A stretch of 7,575 nucleotides of DNA from an uncultured Flavobacterium sp. (GCF_946479975.1 NZ_CAMLIX010000231.1:1-7575); one strand, 5' to 3'. Shown: positions 1-5,897, numbered from the stretch's first letter. Numbers and translations: made by a program. Notes: generated from the sequence alone by a model not told the origin.

Positions 1-1269
1 CACTCTAAAACCTTTTTTCAAGATTTCTTTTCCTGTGGTTTTAAAAGTAACGTCGGCTGCTTTTCCAATTACTGTGGTGTTGGCAACTAAACAATCATCA
101 TAAAAAACGGCAATAAAACGTTTTGTAATAATATCATAAACCTGCTGCTGATTGTACGGCAGATTAATTTCGATACCTGTCGGAATAATAGCGTGGTGAT
201 CGGTTACTTTTTTATCATTAAAAACCTTTGGAGATTTTTTAATTTTCTTTCCCAAAAGCGGTTCTGTCAAATGACTGTAATTATTCAGTTTCTGTAGAAT
301 TCCAGGCACTTTCGGATAAATATCTCCAGGAAGAAATGTCGTATCAACTCTCGGATATGTAATAGCTTTCTGCTCGTATAAAGTCTGTGCAATTTTAAGC
401 GTTTCCTCTGCCGAAAATCCAAATTTCTGATTGCAGTAAACCTGTAAACCTGTTAAGTCAAATAGTTTTGGAGCGTATTCGTTTCCGTTTTTTTTATCCA
501 CAGAAACAATTTCAAAATCACTTTCCTTTACTTTTTCAGCTAGAATTTCTCCATCTTCTTTTTTGAGAAAACGTCCTTCTTCATAACTAAAAAGCGTTTC
601 TCTGTACAAAGTCTGCAATTCCCAATACGGCTGTGGTTTGAAGTTTTCAATTTCTTTAAATCTTTCCACAACCATTGCCAATGTCGGCGTTTGAACACGA
701 CCAATTGACAAAACTTGTTTGTAACCGCCATGTTTTACAGTATACAAACGAGTTGCATTCATCCCCAGAAGCCAGTCGCCAATTGCTCTTGAAAATCCAG
801 CGTAGAAAAGATTATCGTAGTTTTCAGAAGGTTTTAAATTATCAAATCCTTCTTTTATGGCTTCGGTAGTCAGGGACGAAATCCATAAACGTTTTATTTC
901 ACCTTTATAATGCGCTTCGTTTAATACCCAGCGCTGGATTAATTCTCCTTCCTGCCCGGCATCCCCGCAGTTTATAACCAATTCGGCTTTATCAAAAAGT
1001 GTTTTTATAATTTTAAACTGCTTCTGGATTCCCGAATTCTGAACGACTTTGGTTTCAAATTTTTCAGGAAGCATGGGCAGATTATTCAAATCCCAGCTTT
1101 TCCAGTGCGGTTTGTAATCGTTAGGTTCTTTTAAGGTACATAAATGGCCAAAAGTGTAGGTTACGGCATAACCGTTTCCTTCGTAATATCCGTCATGTTT
1201 GGTATTGGCGCCCAAAACGGATGCGATTTCGCGTGCTACACTAGGTTTCTCAGCAATACAGACCTTCAT
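1..1269 (-). CDS. topB: DNA topoisomerase III, N-terminal part (gene runs off the left edge)
   Basis: Type IA topoisomerase that passes single strands through a transient break; it acts in the cytoplasm in decatenation and recombination. The protein opens MKVCIAEKPSVAREIASVLG, the Toprim start with the catalytic Glu at residue 7. The Toprim acidic motif CGDAGQEGELIQRW places Asp at 103 and Glu at 107. Residue 105 is Gly, where E. coli TopB has a second Asp. The core follows: GFSRAIGDW from residue 158, SIGRVQTPTL from 188, and the active-site region ITYPRVDTTFLP with the nucleophilic Tyr at 305. The 423 visible codons cover the Toprim and most of the cleavage core; relatives run to about 650-700 residues, so the C-terminal third lies outside the window. 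The start is fixed by the N-terminal motif and by an AAGGAG site just upstream. No frameshift is visible. Confidence 0.95.
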   Translation of the reverse strand, partial: MKVCIAEKPSVAREIASVLGANTKHDGYYEGNGYAVTYTFGHLCTLKEPNDYKPHWKSWDLNNLPMLPEKFETKVVQNSGIQKQFKIIKTLFDKAELVINCGDAGQEGELIQRWVLNEAHYKGEIKRLWISSLTTEAIKEGFDNLKPSENYDNLFYAGFSRAIGDWLLGMNATRLYTVKHGGYKQVLSIGRVQTPTLAMVVERFKEIENFKPQPYWELQTLYRETLFSYEEGRFLKKEDGEILAEKVKESDFEIVSVDKKNGNEYAPKLFDLTGLQVYCNQKFGFSAEETLKIAQTLYEQKAITYPRVDTTFLPGDIYPKVPGILQKLNNYSHLTEPLLGKKIKKSPKVFNDKKVTDHHAIIPTGIEINLPYNQQQVYDIITKRFIAVFYDDCLVANTTVIGKAADVTFKTTGKEILKKGFRV

Positions 1270-1272
1270 TTT

Positions 1273-1278
1273 CTCCTT
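1273..1278 (-). promoter_or_regulatory. Shine-Dalgarno site of topB
   Basis: On the minus strand AAGGAG stands 3 nt before the topB ATG. It is the only strong Shine-Dalgarno match I see before a gene here; the others have A/T-rich leaders, as is usual in Bacteroidota. The spacing is shorter than typical, but the Toprim motif leaves no later start possible. Confidence 0.6.
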
Positions 1279-1292
1279 TTCTTATTGAAGAG

Positions 1293-1323
1293 CGAAAATA
1301 GGGATTTTTTTGGGAAGGGGCAA
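1293..1323 (-). promoter_or_regulatory. Candidate Bacteroidota-type promoter of topB
   Basis: On the minus strand TTG (1323-1321) is followed after 20 nt by TATTTTCG (1300-1293). This matches the TTG-N17-23-TAnnTTTG pattern known from Flavobacterium with one mismatch in the -7 element. Transcription would start near 1287, giving a leader of about 18 nt. The -33 element lies in the first unit of the 8-nt tandem repeat. Confidence 0.45.
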
Positions 1324-1352
1324 AGGTTCAAAGAGACAAAGGGACTAAGGTT
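1321..1352. repeat. Four imperfect 8-nt tandem units
   Basis: The stretch reads as four successive octamers on the plus strand: CAAAGGTT, CAAAGAGA, CAAAGGGA, CTAAGGTT. It is preceded by short G runs (1312-1320). Just after it lies an imperfect palindrome, AAAGTCTC (1371-1378) with GGGACTTT (1385-1392), which includes one G-T pair. Neither hairpin strand has a convincing T run, so I do not call a terminator. The block separates topB from the lipoprotein gene upstream of it. Confidence 0.55.
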
Positions 1353-1436
1353 TTTTACCTTCGCACTTGTAAAGTCTCAAACTCGGGACTTTAAATATTA
1401 TCTTTAAAATTTTGGTTTTTCTAGTTGTAGTATTCA

Positions 1437-1850
1437 TCAATCAAAATACCAATTATTAGTAAATGTTAAATCAAACTTTGGTTGCTTGATATTCAATTCA
1501 CGGCATTTTTTTTCGAAACCTATTTTGTTAAGCGGACCAAAAACAGGTTTGTCCTGAAAACCGCTTTCTGTTCTTTCAATGATATAGTAATTGGTTACGT
1601 TTACGTTTATTTTTTCCTTAGAATTTTCAACAAGCGGATGTTGTTTTGAGTAGATATATTTTGAATTATAACCCACCGCAAAAACACAAGCAGGAACTAG
1701 AGTTACTCCTTTTTTTAAAGATCTTGACACGTGTAAATCAACCCAAAGAGCTTCATAATCATCTACAATTGTGTCGCTTCCATAATCATACATACCAAAG
1801 CAGGAGCTAAGAAGAACGGAGATTAAAACTAAAAAAATCAATTTTTTCAT
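1437..1850 (-). CDS. Small lipoprotein, possibly DUF3997-like
   Basis: A 137-residue protein with a lipoprotein signal peptide: MKK, a hydrophobic run (residues 4-14) and the lipobox LSSC with the lipidated Cys at 17. It should be exported and anchored in the membrane. The mature part has no catalytic motif I recognise. The segment FAVGYNSKYIYSKQHP (57-72) followed by TNYYII (86-91) resembles the DUF3997 family as I remember it; this is recall, not a search. The ATG at 1850 is preferred over the adjacent upstream TTG (1853), because it gives a standard signal peptide start. There is no Shine-Dalgarno site. It lies 82 nt downstream of the two-helix membrane protein gene on the same strand and may share its transcript. 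Function unknown. Confidence 0.8.
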   Translation of the reverse strand: MKKLIFLVLISVLLSSCFGMYDYGSDTIVDDYEALWVDLHVSRSLKKGVTLVPACVFAVGYNSKYIYSKQHPLVENSKEKINVNVTNYYIIERTESGFQDKPVFGPLNKIGFEKKCRELNIKQPKFDLTFTNNWYFD

Positions 1851-1932
1851 CAATAATAATTTATAAGATAAAGGTTTAAATCTTTGTTTTATAACTTATT
1901 AGATCAAGCGTGTAGTTTTGGGGGAAACAGCT

Positions 1933-2514
1933 TTATTTTATTTCAGATTCTTTTTTTAGTGTAAATAATATTATGATTAAGAAAATAAGCGAAAATTGAA
2001 AATATAAACCGATAATAGCATTGCATTTTTCATCTTGTAAAACGTTTTTGTCTTCTAAGAAAATTTCATCGTTTAGTTTATTCTTGACTACCTTGACAGA
2101 TTTGTTTTTTTTAGCATAAACCAATTTGCTACTATTATTGACAGCATATTTTTTAATATAAAAAGCAGCTAAACTGTTGCCCTGAATCGTAATTTCTTTC
2201 TCAATTTTTGAATTCAGTAACCGACCTTTAATCACCGTATAATCACTGTGTGTTGTAGTGGTTCCGGCAGAAGATTTTTTTTGTTCGACAAAAGCAGTAT
2301 CCAGTATAAAAAAATCACTTTTTAAATATTTCTCAGGATTATTTAAAGCTTTGTAATTTTGATAAGGTTTTGAAATACTTTTGAGTGCATTGCCTTCTAA
2401 ACAACCGTGAACCAATTGAAAAATAAACGCAATCAGACTAATTACCAGATGAACCAATAAAAAGTATTTGAAAGATTTATTTTTTTGAAAAAAGGGATGT
2501 TTTCTTAATTTCAT
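1933..2514 (-). CDS. Two-helix membrane protein of unknown function (copy 1 of a paralogous pair)
   Basis: A 193-residue protein with a basic N-terminus, a first membrane segment at about residues 16-36 (FKYFLLVHLVISLIAFIFQL), a polar domain of about 130 residues, a second membrane segment at about 166-186, and a lysine-rich tail. The charge pattern suggests both ends in the cytoplasm and the middle domain outside the membrane. The middle contains KPYQNY (49-54), NPEKYLK (59-65) and DFF.LDTAF (67-75), all shared with the paralogue at 6190-6780. No enzyme motif is visible and I do not recognise the family. It starts 22 nt after the stop of the secreted protein gene upstream, with a weak AAGG before the ATG, so the two are probably co-transcribed. 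As the gene downstream encodes a lipoprotein, a role at the cell envelope is likely. Confidence 0.85.
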   Translation of the reverse strand: MKLRKHPFFQKNKSFKYFLLVHLVISLIAFIFQLVHGCLEGNALKSISKPYQNYKALNNPEKYLKSDFFILDTAFVEQKKSSAGTTTTHSDYTVIKGRLLNSKIEKEITIQGNSLAAFYIKKYAVNNSSKLVYAKKNKSVKVVKNKLNDEIFLEDKNVLQDEKCNAIIGLYFQFSLIFLIIILFTLKKESEIK

Positions 2515-2536
2515 ATGGCCTTATGAAAAGTTCGAT

Positions 2537-2968
2537 TTAAATTTTAAAAACATCTAAACCTTTCATCCAGAAGATTCCAGATTGCAAAAATTTAAGTTTT
2601 GTCTGCACTACTTTATCGCTTTTATCCCTCGGATTTTTGGTTACAAATCGAGCCGCCGAATTATTAAAATCCAGTGTATATTTTTCGTTTAGATCTTCTT
2701 TTTTGTCAGCAGAAAAAGTAATTATATTGTCTTTTGCGCTCCATTTTCCTTTTCCGTATTTGTTTGCTTCTTGTGGCGTTCCATTTTCCATTTTAGAGTA
2801 CGAATGAAATAAAAATGTCCCGTCTTGGTTTAAAGTTAATTTGTACTCAATCAGGTTTTTGCCCTGATCAGAAGGAAGCGAGCGACTGTAATCACCAGCA
2901 AGCGAATTAGATTGTGCCGATAATAAATAGTTGAAAATTAAAAGTATAGTGGTTAATATAAGTTTCAT
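2537..2968 (-). CDS. Secreted lipocalin-like small protein
   Basis: A 143-residue protein with a signal peptide ending at about Ala18 (LLSA before Gln19; Gln at +1 is common in this phylum). The mature part looks like a small beta-barrel of the lipocalin-like type often seen in Bacteroidota: GDY near the start (25-27), LTLNQDGTFLF (44-54), then GKGKW (72-76), and alternating polar and hydrophobic strands. This assignment rests on pattern only. Such proteins act outside the cytoplasmic membrane, but the ligand cannot be told. It is probably the first gene of a transcript that continues into the membrane protein gene 22 nt downstream. No Shine-Dalgarno site is present; a TAnnTTTG element lies about 50 nt upstream. 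Confidence 0.82.
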   Translation of the reverse strand: MKLILTTILLIFNYLLSAQSNSLAGDYSRSLPSDQGKNLIEYKLTLNQDGTFLFHSYSKMENGTPQEANKYGKGKWSAKDNIITFSADKKEDLNEKYTLDFNNSAARFVTKNPRDKSDKVVQTKLKFLQSGIFWMKGLDVFKI

Positions 2969-3365
2969 GGGTTTTGTTTTTTGATCTTTTTAATAGTAAG
3001 TTGTAATGCCTTTTCCAAATGTAATTTCTTTGCATTTAAAATCCTTACGTGAAACCGTATTCCTAAAATTTTATTTGCGATTTTACTAAATGATCCAGCT
3101 TACTTTTAAAAACTGAAATTGTCAATGCAGTAAAAATCACACAGAATAATTTTCTAGTGTTTATAATTTTGGTTTGGTGACGAAATAATTTGGTTCTGTA
3201 GGTAATTTGCCAAGTTGGGGAGAAATAACTTGAAGTTCTAAAGATATTGATTTTTAATGAAATAGGGTTTTAAATAAATGATACTCCAAATTTCCGTTTT
3301 TACTTTAAGATCGTAGCTCTAAACACCAAGAACGTATACCGAAATTATAGTTTTTGTTAAGTATT
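2969..3365. other. Gene-free interval between the YqaE-like gene and the lipocalin-like gene
   Basis: About 400 nt without a convincing gene. The left end holds the leader and candidate promoter of the lipocalin-like gene. A minus-strand frame is open from 3269 to 3063 but has no ATG and no recognisable protein similarity. A perfect TAATTTTG element on the plus strand (3164-3171) has no gene after it. I see no clear terminator for the YqaE-like gene. Confidence 0.5.
3016..3023 (-). promoter_or_regulatory. Candidate -7 element of the lipocalin-like gene
   Basis: On the minus strand TACATTTG matches TAnnTTTG exactly, 47 nt before the ATG at 2968. No TTG is found at the usual -33 distance, so this is a half-supported promoter. 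Confidence 0.35.
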
Positions 3366-3569
3366 CTAAGAGTTAGCTTTAATCGCTTTTATTAGTTTTC
3401 TATTGCGTTTGTCTGCTCTAGAATTCTGTAAAGAAATGACAGCCCAAATTGCTGCGGGAACCCAGCCAATTAAAGTAATTTGCAAGATGAGACAAAGAAT
3501 TGAAGTCAATATTTTTCCTCTCAAAAAGAAAGAAACACACGGAAAGAAAATTGCAATTAGTGTCATCAT
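3366..3569 (-). CDS. YqaE/Pmp3 family small membrane protein
   Basis: A 67-residue hydrophobic peptide of the YqaE/Pmp3 family (UPF0057), proteolipid-like proteins of the cytoplasmic membrane linked to salt and membrane-potential stress in yeast and plants. Typical features are the N-terminal hydrophobic run with FFPCVSFFLRGK (8-19), the second helix with ILCLILQITLIGWVPAAIWA (24-43), and the polar tail SRADKRNRKLIKAIK (50-64) that is common in Flavobacteria. The size fits the family, though the tail is longer than in the shortest members. Two adjacent ATGs (3569 and 3566) can serve as start; the longer form is given. No Shine-Dalgarno site is present. The gene is transcribed away from the GIY-YIG gene, and a repeat block fills the space between their starts. 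Confidence 0.88.
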   Translation of the reverse strand: MMTLIAIFFPCVSFFLRGKILTSILCLILQITLIGWVPAAIWAVISLQNSRADKRNRKLIKAIKANS

Positions 3570-3695
3570 CTGGATTTGTTTTTGGGTTTTGGTTTGGACT
3601 AAAGTAAATCCTTTTTCGTAATTATATAATTTGTATGTATTTTGTTTTTAATGTTACATTTTTATCCCATATTCTTTTTTATGATTTAATACACT

Positions 3696-3757
3696 GCTAG
3701 CGCGAGCGTCCCGCTCGTGAACGTGACGATATGCACGAGCGGGACGCTCGCGCCAGC
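3696..3757. repeat. GC-rich REPIN-like hairpin 1 (left outer end of the island)
   Basis: Arms 3696-3719 and 3734-3757 pair over 24 bp with a single mismatch (3699 with 3754), around a 14-nt loop. Each arm also contains its own small palindrome, CGAGCG-TCC-CGCTCG on the left and CGAGCG-GGA-CGCTCG on the right. The element is thus two inverted REP-like units joined by a loop. It is far more GC-rich than its surroundings. Decayed relatives lie at 4518-4566 and 6128-6180. A plus-strand open frame across it (from 3717) is a product of the repeat, not a gene. Confidence 0.85.
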
Positions 3758-3763
3758 GGGGTT

Positions 3764-4003
3764 GTCATTTCGAAAAAAGAGAGAAATCTTCGCAAGTAAT
3801 TCCGCAAAGTTTGTCCAATCCAATTTACTCATTGAGTTTTGTCATTTCGAACAAAGAGAGAAATCTTCGCAAGTAACTCCGCAAAGTTTGTCCAATCCAA
3901 TTTACTCAATTAGTAACTCCGCAAAGCTTATCGAATCCAATTTGCTCATTTAGTTTTGTCATTTCGAACAAAGAGAGAAATCTTCGCAAGTAACTCCGTA
4001 AAG
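3764..4003 (+). repeat. Array of core repeat A (three full copies and one fragment)
   Basis: Full copies lie at 3764-3809, 3841-3886 and 3958-4003. Each starts GTCATTTCGA, continues to GAGAGAAATCTTCGCAAG and ends with TAACTCCGCAAAG or a close variant. A fragment with only the last third is at 3912-3926. The first two copies are 77 nt apart and are separated by a conserved tail, TTTGTCCAATCCAATTTACT. The third full copy ends 69 nt before the GIY-YIG start codon. The family recurs inverted at 4423-4465, 4603-4645 and 6045-6087. Confidence 0.88.
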
Positions 4004-4028
4004 TGTATTTTTTTATGTTTCAAATCAG

Positions 4029-4058
4029 TTAATAAAATAAGAAAAATCTTTAATTTTG
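4029..4058 (+). promoter_or_regulatory. Candidate promoter of the GIY-YIG gene
   Basis: TAATTTTG (4051-4058) is an exact TAnnTTTG element. TTA (4029-4031) sits 19 nt before it, where TTG is expected. It lies between the last core repeat and the gene, so the gene carries its own promoter inside the element. The resulting leader would be only about 10 nt. Confidence 0.5.
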
Positions 4059-4072
4059 AAAGAAACTAAAAA

Positions 4073-4387
4073 ATGCATTCACAAGAAGGATTTCACACCT
4101 ATTACATCTACATTCTAACAAACAAATCAAAAACTGTTTTTTACACAGGTGTTACAAATAACCTAAATATCCGTTTAGCTCAGCACAAAGAAAATAATAC
4201 GAACGGCAACAAAACATTTACCTCAAAATACAACGTTACATATCTATTATATTATGAAAAATTTACTTGGATTCAGGAAGCACTTGTCCGTGAAAAAGAG
4301 ATAAAAGACTGGCGTCGAGATAAGAAAATAGAGTTGATAAAAACTATTAATCCTAGTTTAGATTTTTTGAATTATTTATTTGTTTGA
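4073..4387 (+). CDS. Single-domain GIY-YIG nuclease (UPF0213/YhbQ-like)
   Basis: A 104-residue protein made of one GIY-YIG domain. The first motif is YYIYIL (10-15), the second FYTGVTNNL (23-31). The catalytic Arg is expected at 34 in NIRLAQHK, followed by TSKYNVTYLLYYE (50-62). The metal-binding Glu lies in EALVREKEIKDW, most likely Glu74, and the domain ends with the family's INP motif (92-94). All key residues of the fold are present, so the protein is probably active. Proteins of this type cut DNA, but the substrate of this subfamily is not settled. It has no extra DNA-binding domain. It is the only plus-strand gene here and is flanked by inverted copies of the core repeat; the right-hand repeat unit begins within its TGA stop codon. 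This context suggests that the protein acts on those repeats. Confidence 0.9.
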   Translation: MHSQEGFHTYYIYILTNKSKTVFYTGVTNNLNIRLAQHKENNTNGNKTFTSKYNVTYLLYYEKFTWIQEALVREKEIKDWRRDKKIELIKTINPSLDFLNYLFV

Positions 4388-4683
4388 AGTTTTGGTTATT
4401 AAAAATGAGTGTGGAAAAACTGTACGGAGTTACTTGCGAAGATTTCTCACTCTGTTCGAAATGACAAAGTAGGGGCGGAATAGGTTGTTAATTTGCTGTT
4501 CAAAGCGAGGAGACTTCCCACTGCTGGCGCGAGCGTCTCGCTCGTGAACGATATACACGAGCAGGGAAGTTTTGTTTGTTAAAAATCAGTATGGAAAAAC
4601 TTTACGGAGTTACTTGCGAAGATTTCTCACTCTGTTCGAAATGACAAAGTAGGGCGGAACAGTTGTTAATTTGCTGTTCAAAG
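4386..4683 (+). repeat. Two direct copies of a ~119-nt unit containing inverted core A
   Basis: 4386-4505 and 4566-4683 are direct repeats, offset by 180 nt. Both run GAAGTTTTG, then TTAAAAAT, GGAAAAACT, core A inverted (4423-4465 and 4603-4645, identical over those 43 nt), GTAGGG, and linker B (TTAATTTGCTGTTCAAAG). They differ by a handful of substitutions and small indels. Hairpin 2 lies between them. The second copy ends in CAAAGTC and TGCTG, the start of the hairpin unit, and is then truncated. Confidence 0.85.
4518..4566. repeat. GC-rich hairpin 2, right arm decayed
   Basis: The left half keeps the family sequence CACTGCTGGCGCGAGCG and its own palindrome CGAGCG-TCT-CGCTCG (4530-4544). 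The right half is shortened: only CACGAGC (4556-4562) pairs with GCTCGTG (4540-4546) around a 9-nt loop. Compared with hairpin 1, the second REP-like unit is lost. Confidence 0.75.
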
Positions 4684-4696
4684 TCTGCTGACTTTG
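4679..4696. repeat. Short palindrome at the truncated end of the repeat block
   Basis: CAAAGTC and GACTTTG form a 7-bp stem around TGCT. It lies downstream of the unknown gene ending at 4770 and downstream of the nuclease gene, which converge here. There is no T run on either strand, so a terminator role is doubtful. The sequence is derived from the end of linker B joined to a hairpin remnant. Confidence 0.4.
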
Positions 4697-4769
4697 CATT
4701 TTCTGATATATTACTTTTCACAACATTCAGAATACTTTGCAGAGCATGTTTTATTTGAAATAGATATTT

Positions 4770-5210
4770 TTATTCGTGTTCCCAATTAATATCAAACTTT
4801 TCATTTTTATCTCTAAAATAAGTTGGTATTGAAATTTTGCAATGATGCATTGGCGGATTATCAATTACGGTTTTTAAAAAATCAGGGTCAAGTTTACTTT
4901 TAAGAAAATATCTGATATCTATAATAGTTCGATCTTTTTCGGCTTTATAAACATATAAATTAATGTCATAAATCGAGTCGTAAATTTCTTTAAGATCTGT
5001 AATTGCTTCATTGAAACTTTTTGGTGTTTTACTATTGTTAATCTTATTTCTGTTGATTCGCTGCTTAAAAAAATCGTCACCTTTTACTTCTGAAATATTA
5101 GATAAAATAAACACTAAGTTTTTCGAAATATCATTCCAACAGGTCACAGCTGCCAATTCGAGTAATTGTATTGTTAGTTTTTGTATTTCATCATCAATGT
5201 TCTTTTTCAT
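4770..5210 (-). CDS. Unknown soluble protein, second gene of a coupled pair
   Basis: A 146-residue protein with no signal peptide and no membrane segment. The N-terminal half is helical and hydrophilic (IDDEIQKLTIQLLELAAVTC, 5-24). The C-terminal half has alternating strands: DINLYVYKA (82-90), RTIIDIRYFLKSK (94-106), then CKISIPTYF (124-132) and the end INWEHE. I do not recognise the family and see no catalytic motif. The ATG lies 3 nt after the TAG of the gene upstream, so translation is probably coupled. The small size, mixed alpha/beta build and companion gene recall immunity-type proteins of polymorphic toxin systems, but no toxin gene is in the window. It converges with the GIY-YIG gene, and the repeat block lies between the two stop codons. 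Confidence 0.75.
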   Translation of the reverse strand: MKKNIDDEIQKLTIQLLELAAVTCWNDISKNLVFILSNISEVKGDDFFKQRINRNKINNSKTPKSFNEAITDLKEIYDSIYDINLYVYKAEKDRTIIDIRYFLKSKLDPDFLKTVIDNPPMHHCKISIPTYFRDKNEKFDINWEHE

Positions 5211-5213
5211 AAA

Positions 5214-5897
5214 CTATTTTTTCTTAAACTTATATTCACGTTTATTACTTTTTGGATTCAAATCGACAAATTCGTAGTCTTCAAAATCTGTGAAACGATT
5301 TTTAAAGAAATTGGCAGCTTTTTCTAAAGACCACGTTTTTGGATAATGAAAACCTTCAAATTCAACATCTTGAAGATGAAGTTTAAAATCATATCTAAAT
5401 TCGTCGTCTCCAACATAAGTCAAAGCAATTTTTCCAGACCAATCTATATTAAATAGGTTTGAAGTTGTGGGAGTAATTTTAATTCTATGGTTGGCGCAAC
5501 TATCGTGTCCTAATAAATAAATTCCGAATGCGACGTCATCATAATCATAATGGTCATCAAGAGGTAGGGAATCTGCCAGTAAATCATTCTTTATAAAATC
5601 ATTAAATATGACTTTTTCTGATGTTTTATGGATTTTAATTCCGTTATCGCCCCAATAAGTAGAAGACATGGTGCATTGATGGAAATTTCCCCAAACTCCT
5701 TTAGAATCCCAGTCGCTTTTAATTTCATCTTCGTCATCTTCTGACTCGTCTTCAGCATAATAACGTTCTGTTTTTATATGAAAATCAAACCAGATGGATT
5801 CGTCTTCTTCAACTCTGCCACTCCAAACAAATTGTTCTAAAGCATGACCGTTTGGGTAAGGATTTTCTAAAAAATAGATTCTGTTTGGTTGGTTCAT
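5214..5897 (-). CDS. Unknown acidic soluble protein, first gene of a coupled pair
   Basis: A 227-residue protein rich in Asp, Glu, Trp, Tyr and Phe, with no signal peptide or membrane segment. It opens with IYFLENPYPNGHALEQFVWSG (7-27), then FDFHIKTERYY (37-47) and a strongly acidic patch of Glu and Asp at 49-58. Further strands follow, with GIYLLGHDSCANHRI in the middle and a lysine-rich end. The composition suggests a beta-rich cytoplasmic protein. The family is not recognised and no active site can be named. The start at 5897 has an A/T-rich leader without Shine-Dalgarno. Upstream there is only a weak TATTTTCT element. The downstream gene begins 3 nt after the TAG, so both products probably work together or are needed in equal amounts. 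Confidence 0.78.
   Translation of the reverse strand: MNQPNRIYFLENPYPNGHALEQFVWSGRVEEDESIWFDFHIKTERYYAEDESEDDEDEIKSDWDSKGVWGNFHQCTMSSTYWGDNGIKIHKTSEKVIFNDFIKNDLLADSLPLDDHYDYDDVAFGIYLLGHDSCANHRIKITPTTSNLFNIDWSGKIALTYVGDDEFRYDFKLHLQDVEFEGFHYPKTWSLEKAANFFKNRFTDFEDYEFVDLNPKSNKREYKFKKK

Larger units (their letters stand above)
3696..4566 (+). mobile_element. Candidate GIY-YIG-associated repeat element
   Basis: The nuclease gene at 4073-4387 is enclosed by inverted modules of the same composition. Left, reading inward: hairpin 1, then core A copies. Right, reading inward on the other strand: hairpin 2, an 18-nt linker B (4488-4505), then core A (4423-4465). The inner left copy (3958-4003) and the right copy match at 41 of 43 positions once inverted. 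The nuclease is also the only plus-strand gene in the window, which fits an inserted unit. No target-site duplication was recognised, so the ends are approximate and mobility is inferred, not shown. Confidence 0.5.

Noticed and set aside
1301..1343. G-rich runs near the topB promoter as a G-quadruplex
   Set aside because: Only three G3 runs lie close together; the fourth is more than 20 nt away.
1144..1407. Plus-strand open frame across the topB start
   Set aside because: It overlaps the conserved Toprim start of topB on the other strand and has no protein features of its own.
3063..3269. Minus-strand frame open for about 68 codons in the gene-free interval
   Set aside because: No ATG, no ribosome binding site and no recognisable protein similarity; possibly a gene remnant, but this cannot be supported.
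3403..3621. Plus-strand open frame opposite the YqaE-like gene
   Set aside because: The minus-strand frame has clear YqaE/Pmp3 features; the plus-strand translation has none.
3717..3953. Plus-strand open frame of 78 codons starting inside hairpin 1
   Set aside because: It is made entirely of hairpin and core A repeats; the same frame reappears at other repeat copies, and there is no codon pattern or promoter of a real gene.
3764..4003. CRISPR-like appearance of the core A array
   Set aside because: The inter-repeat segments are copies of each other rather than unique spacers, the spacing is irregular, repeats are too long, and no cas gene is present.
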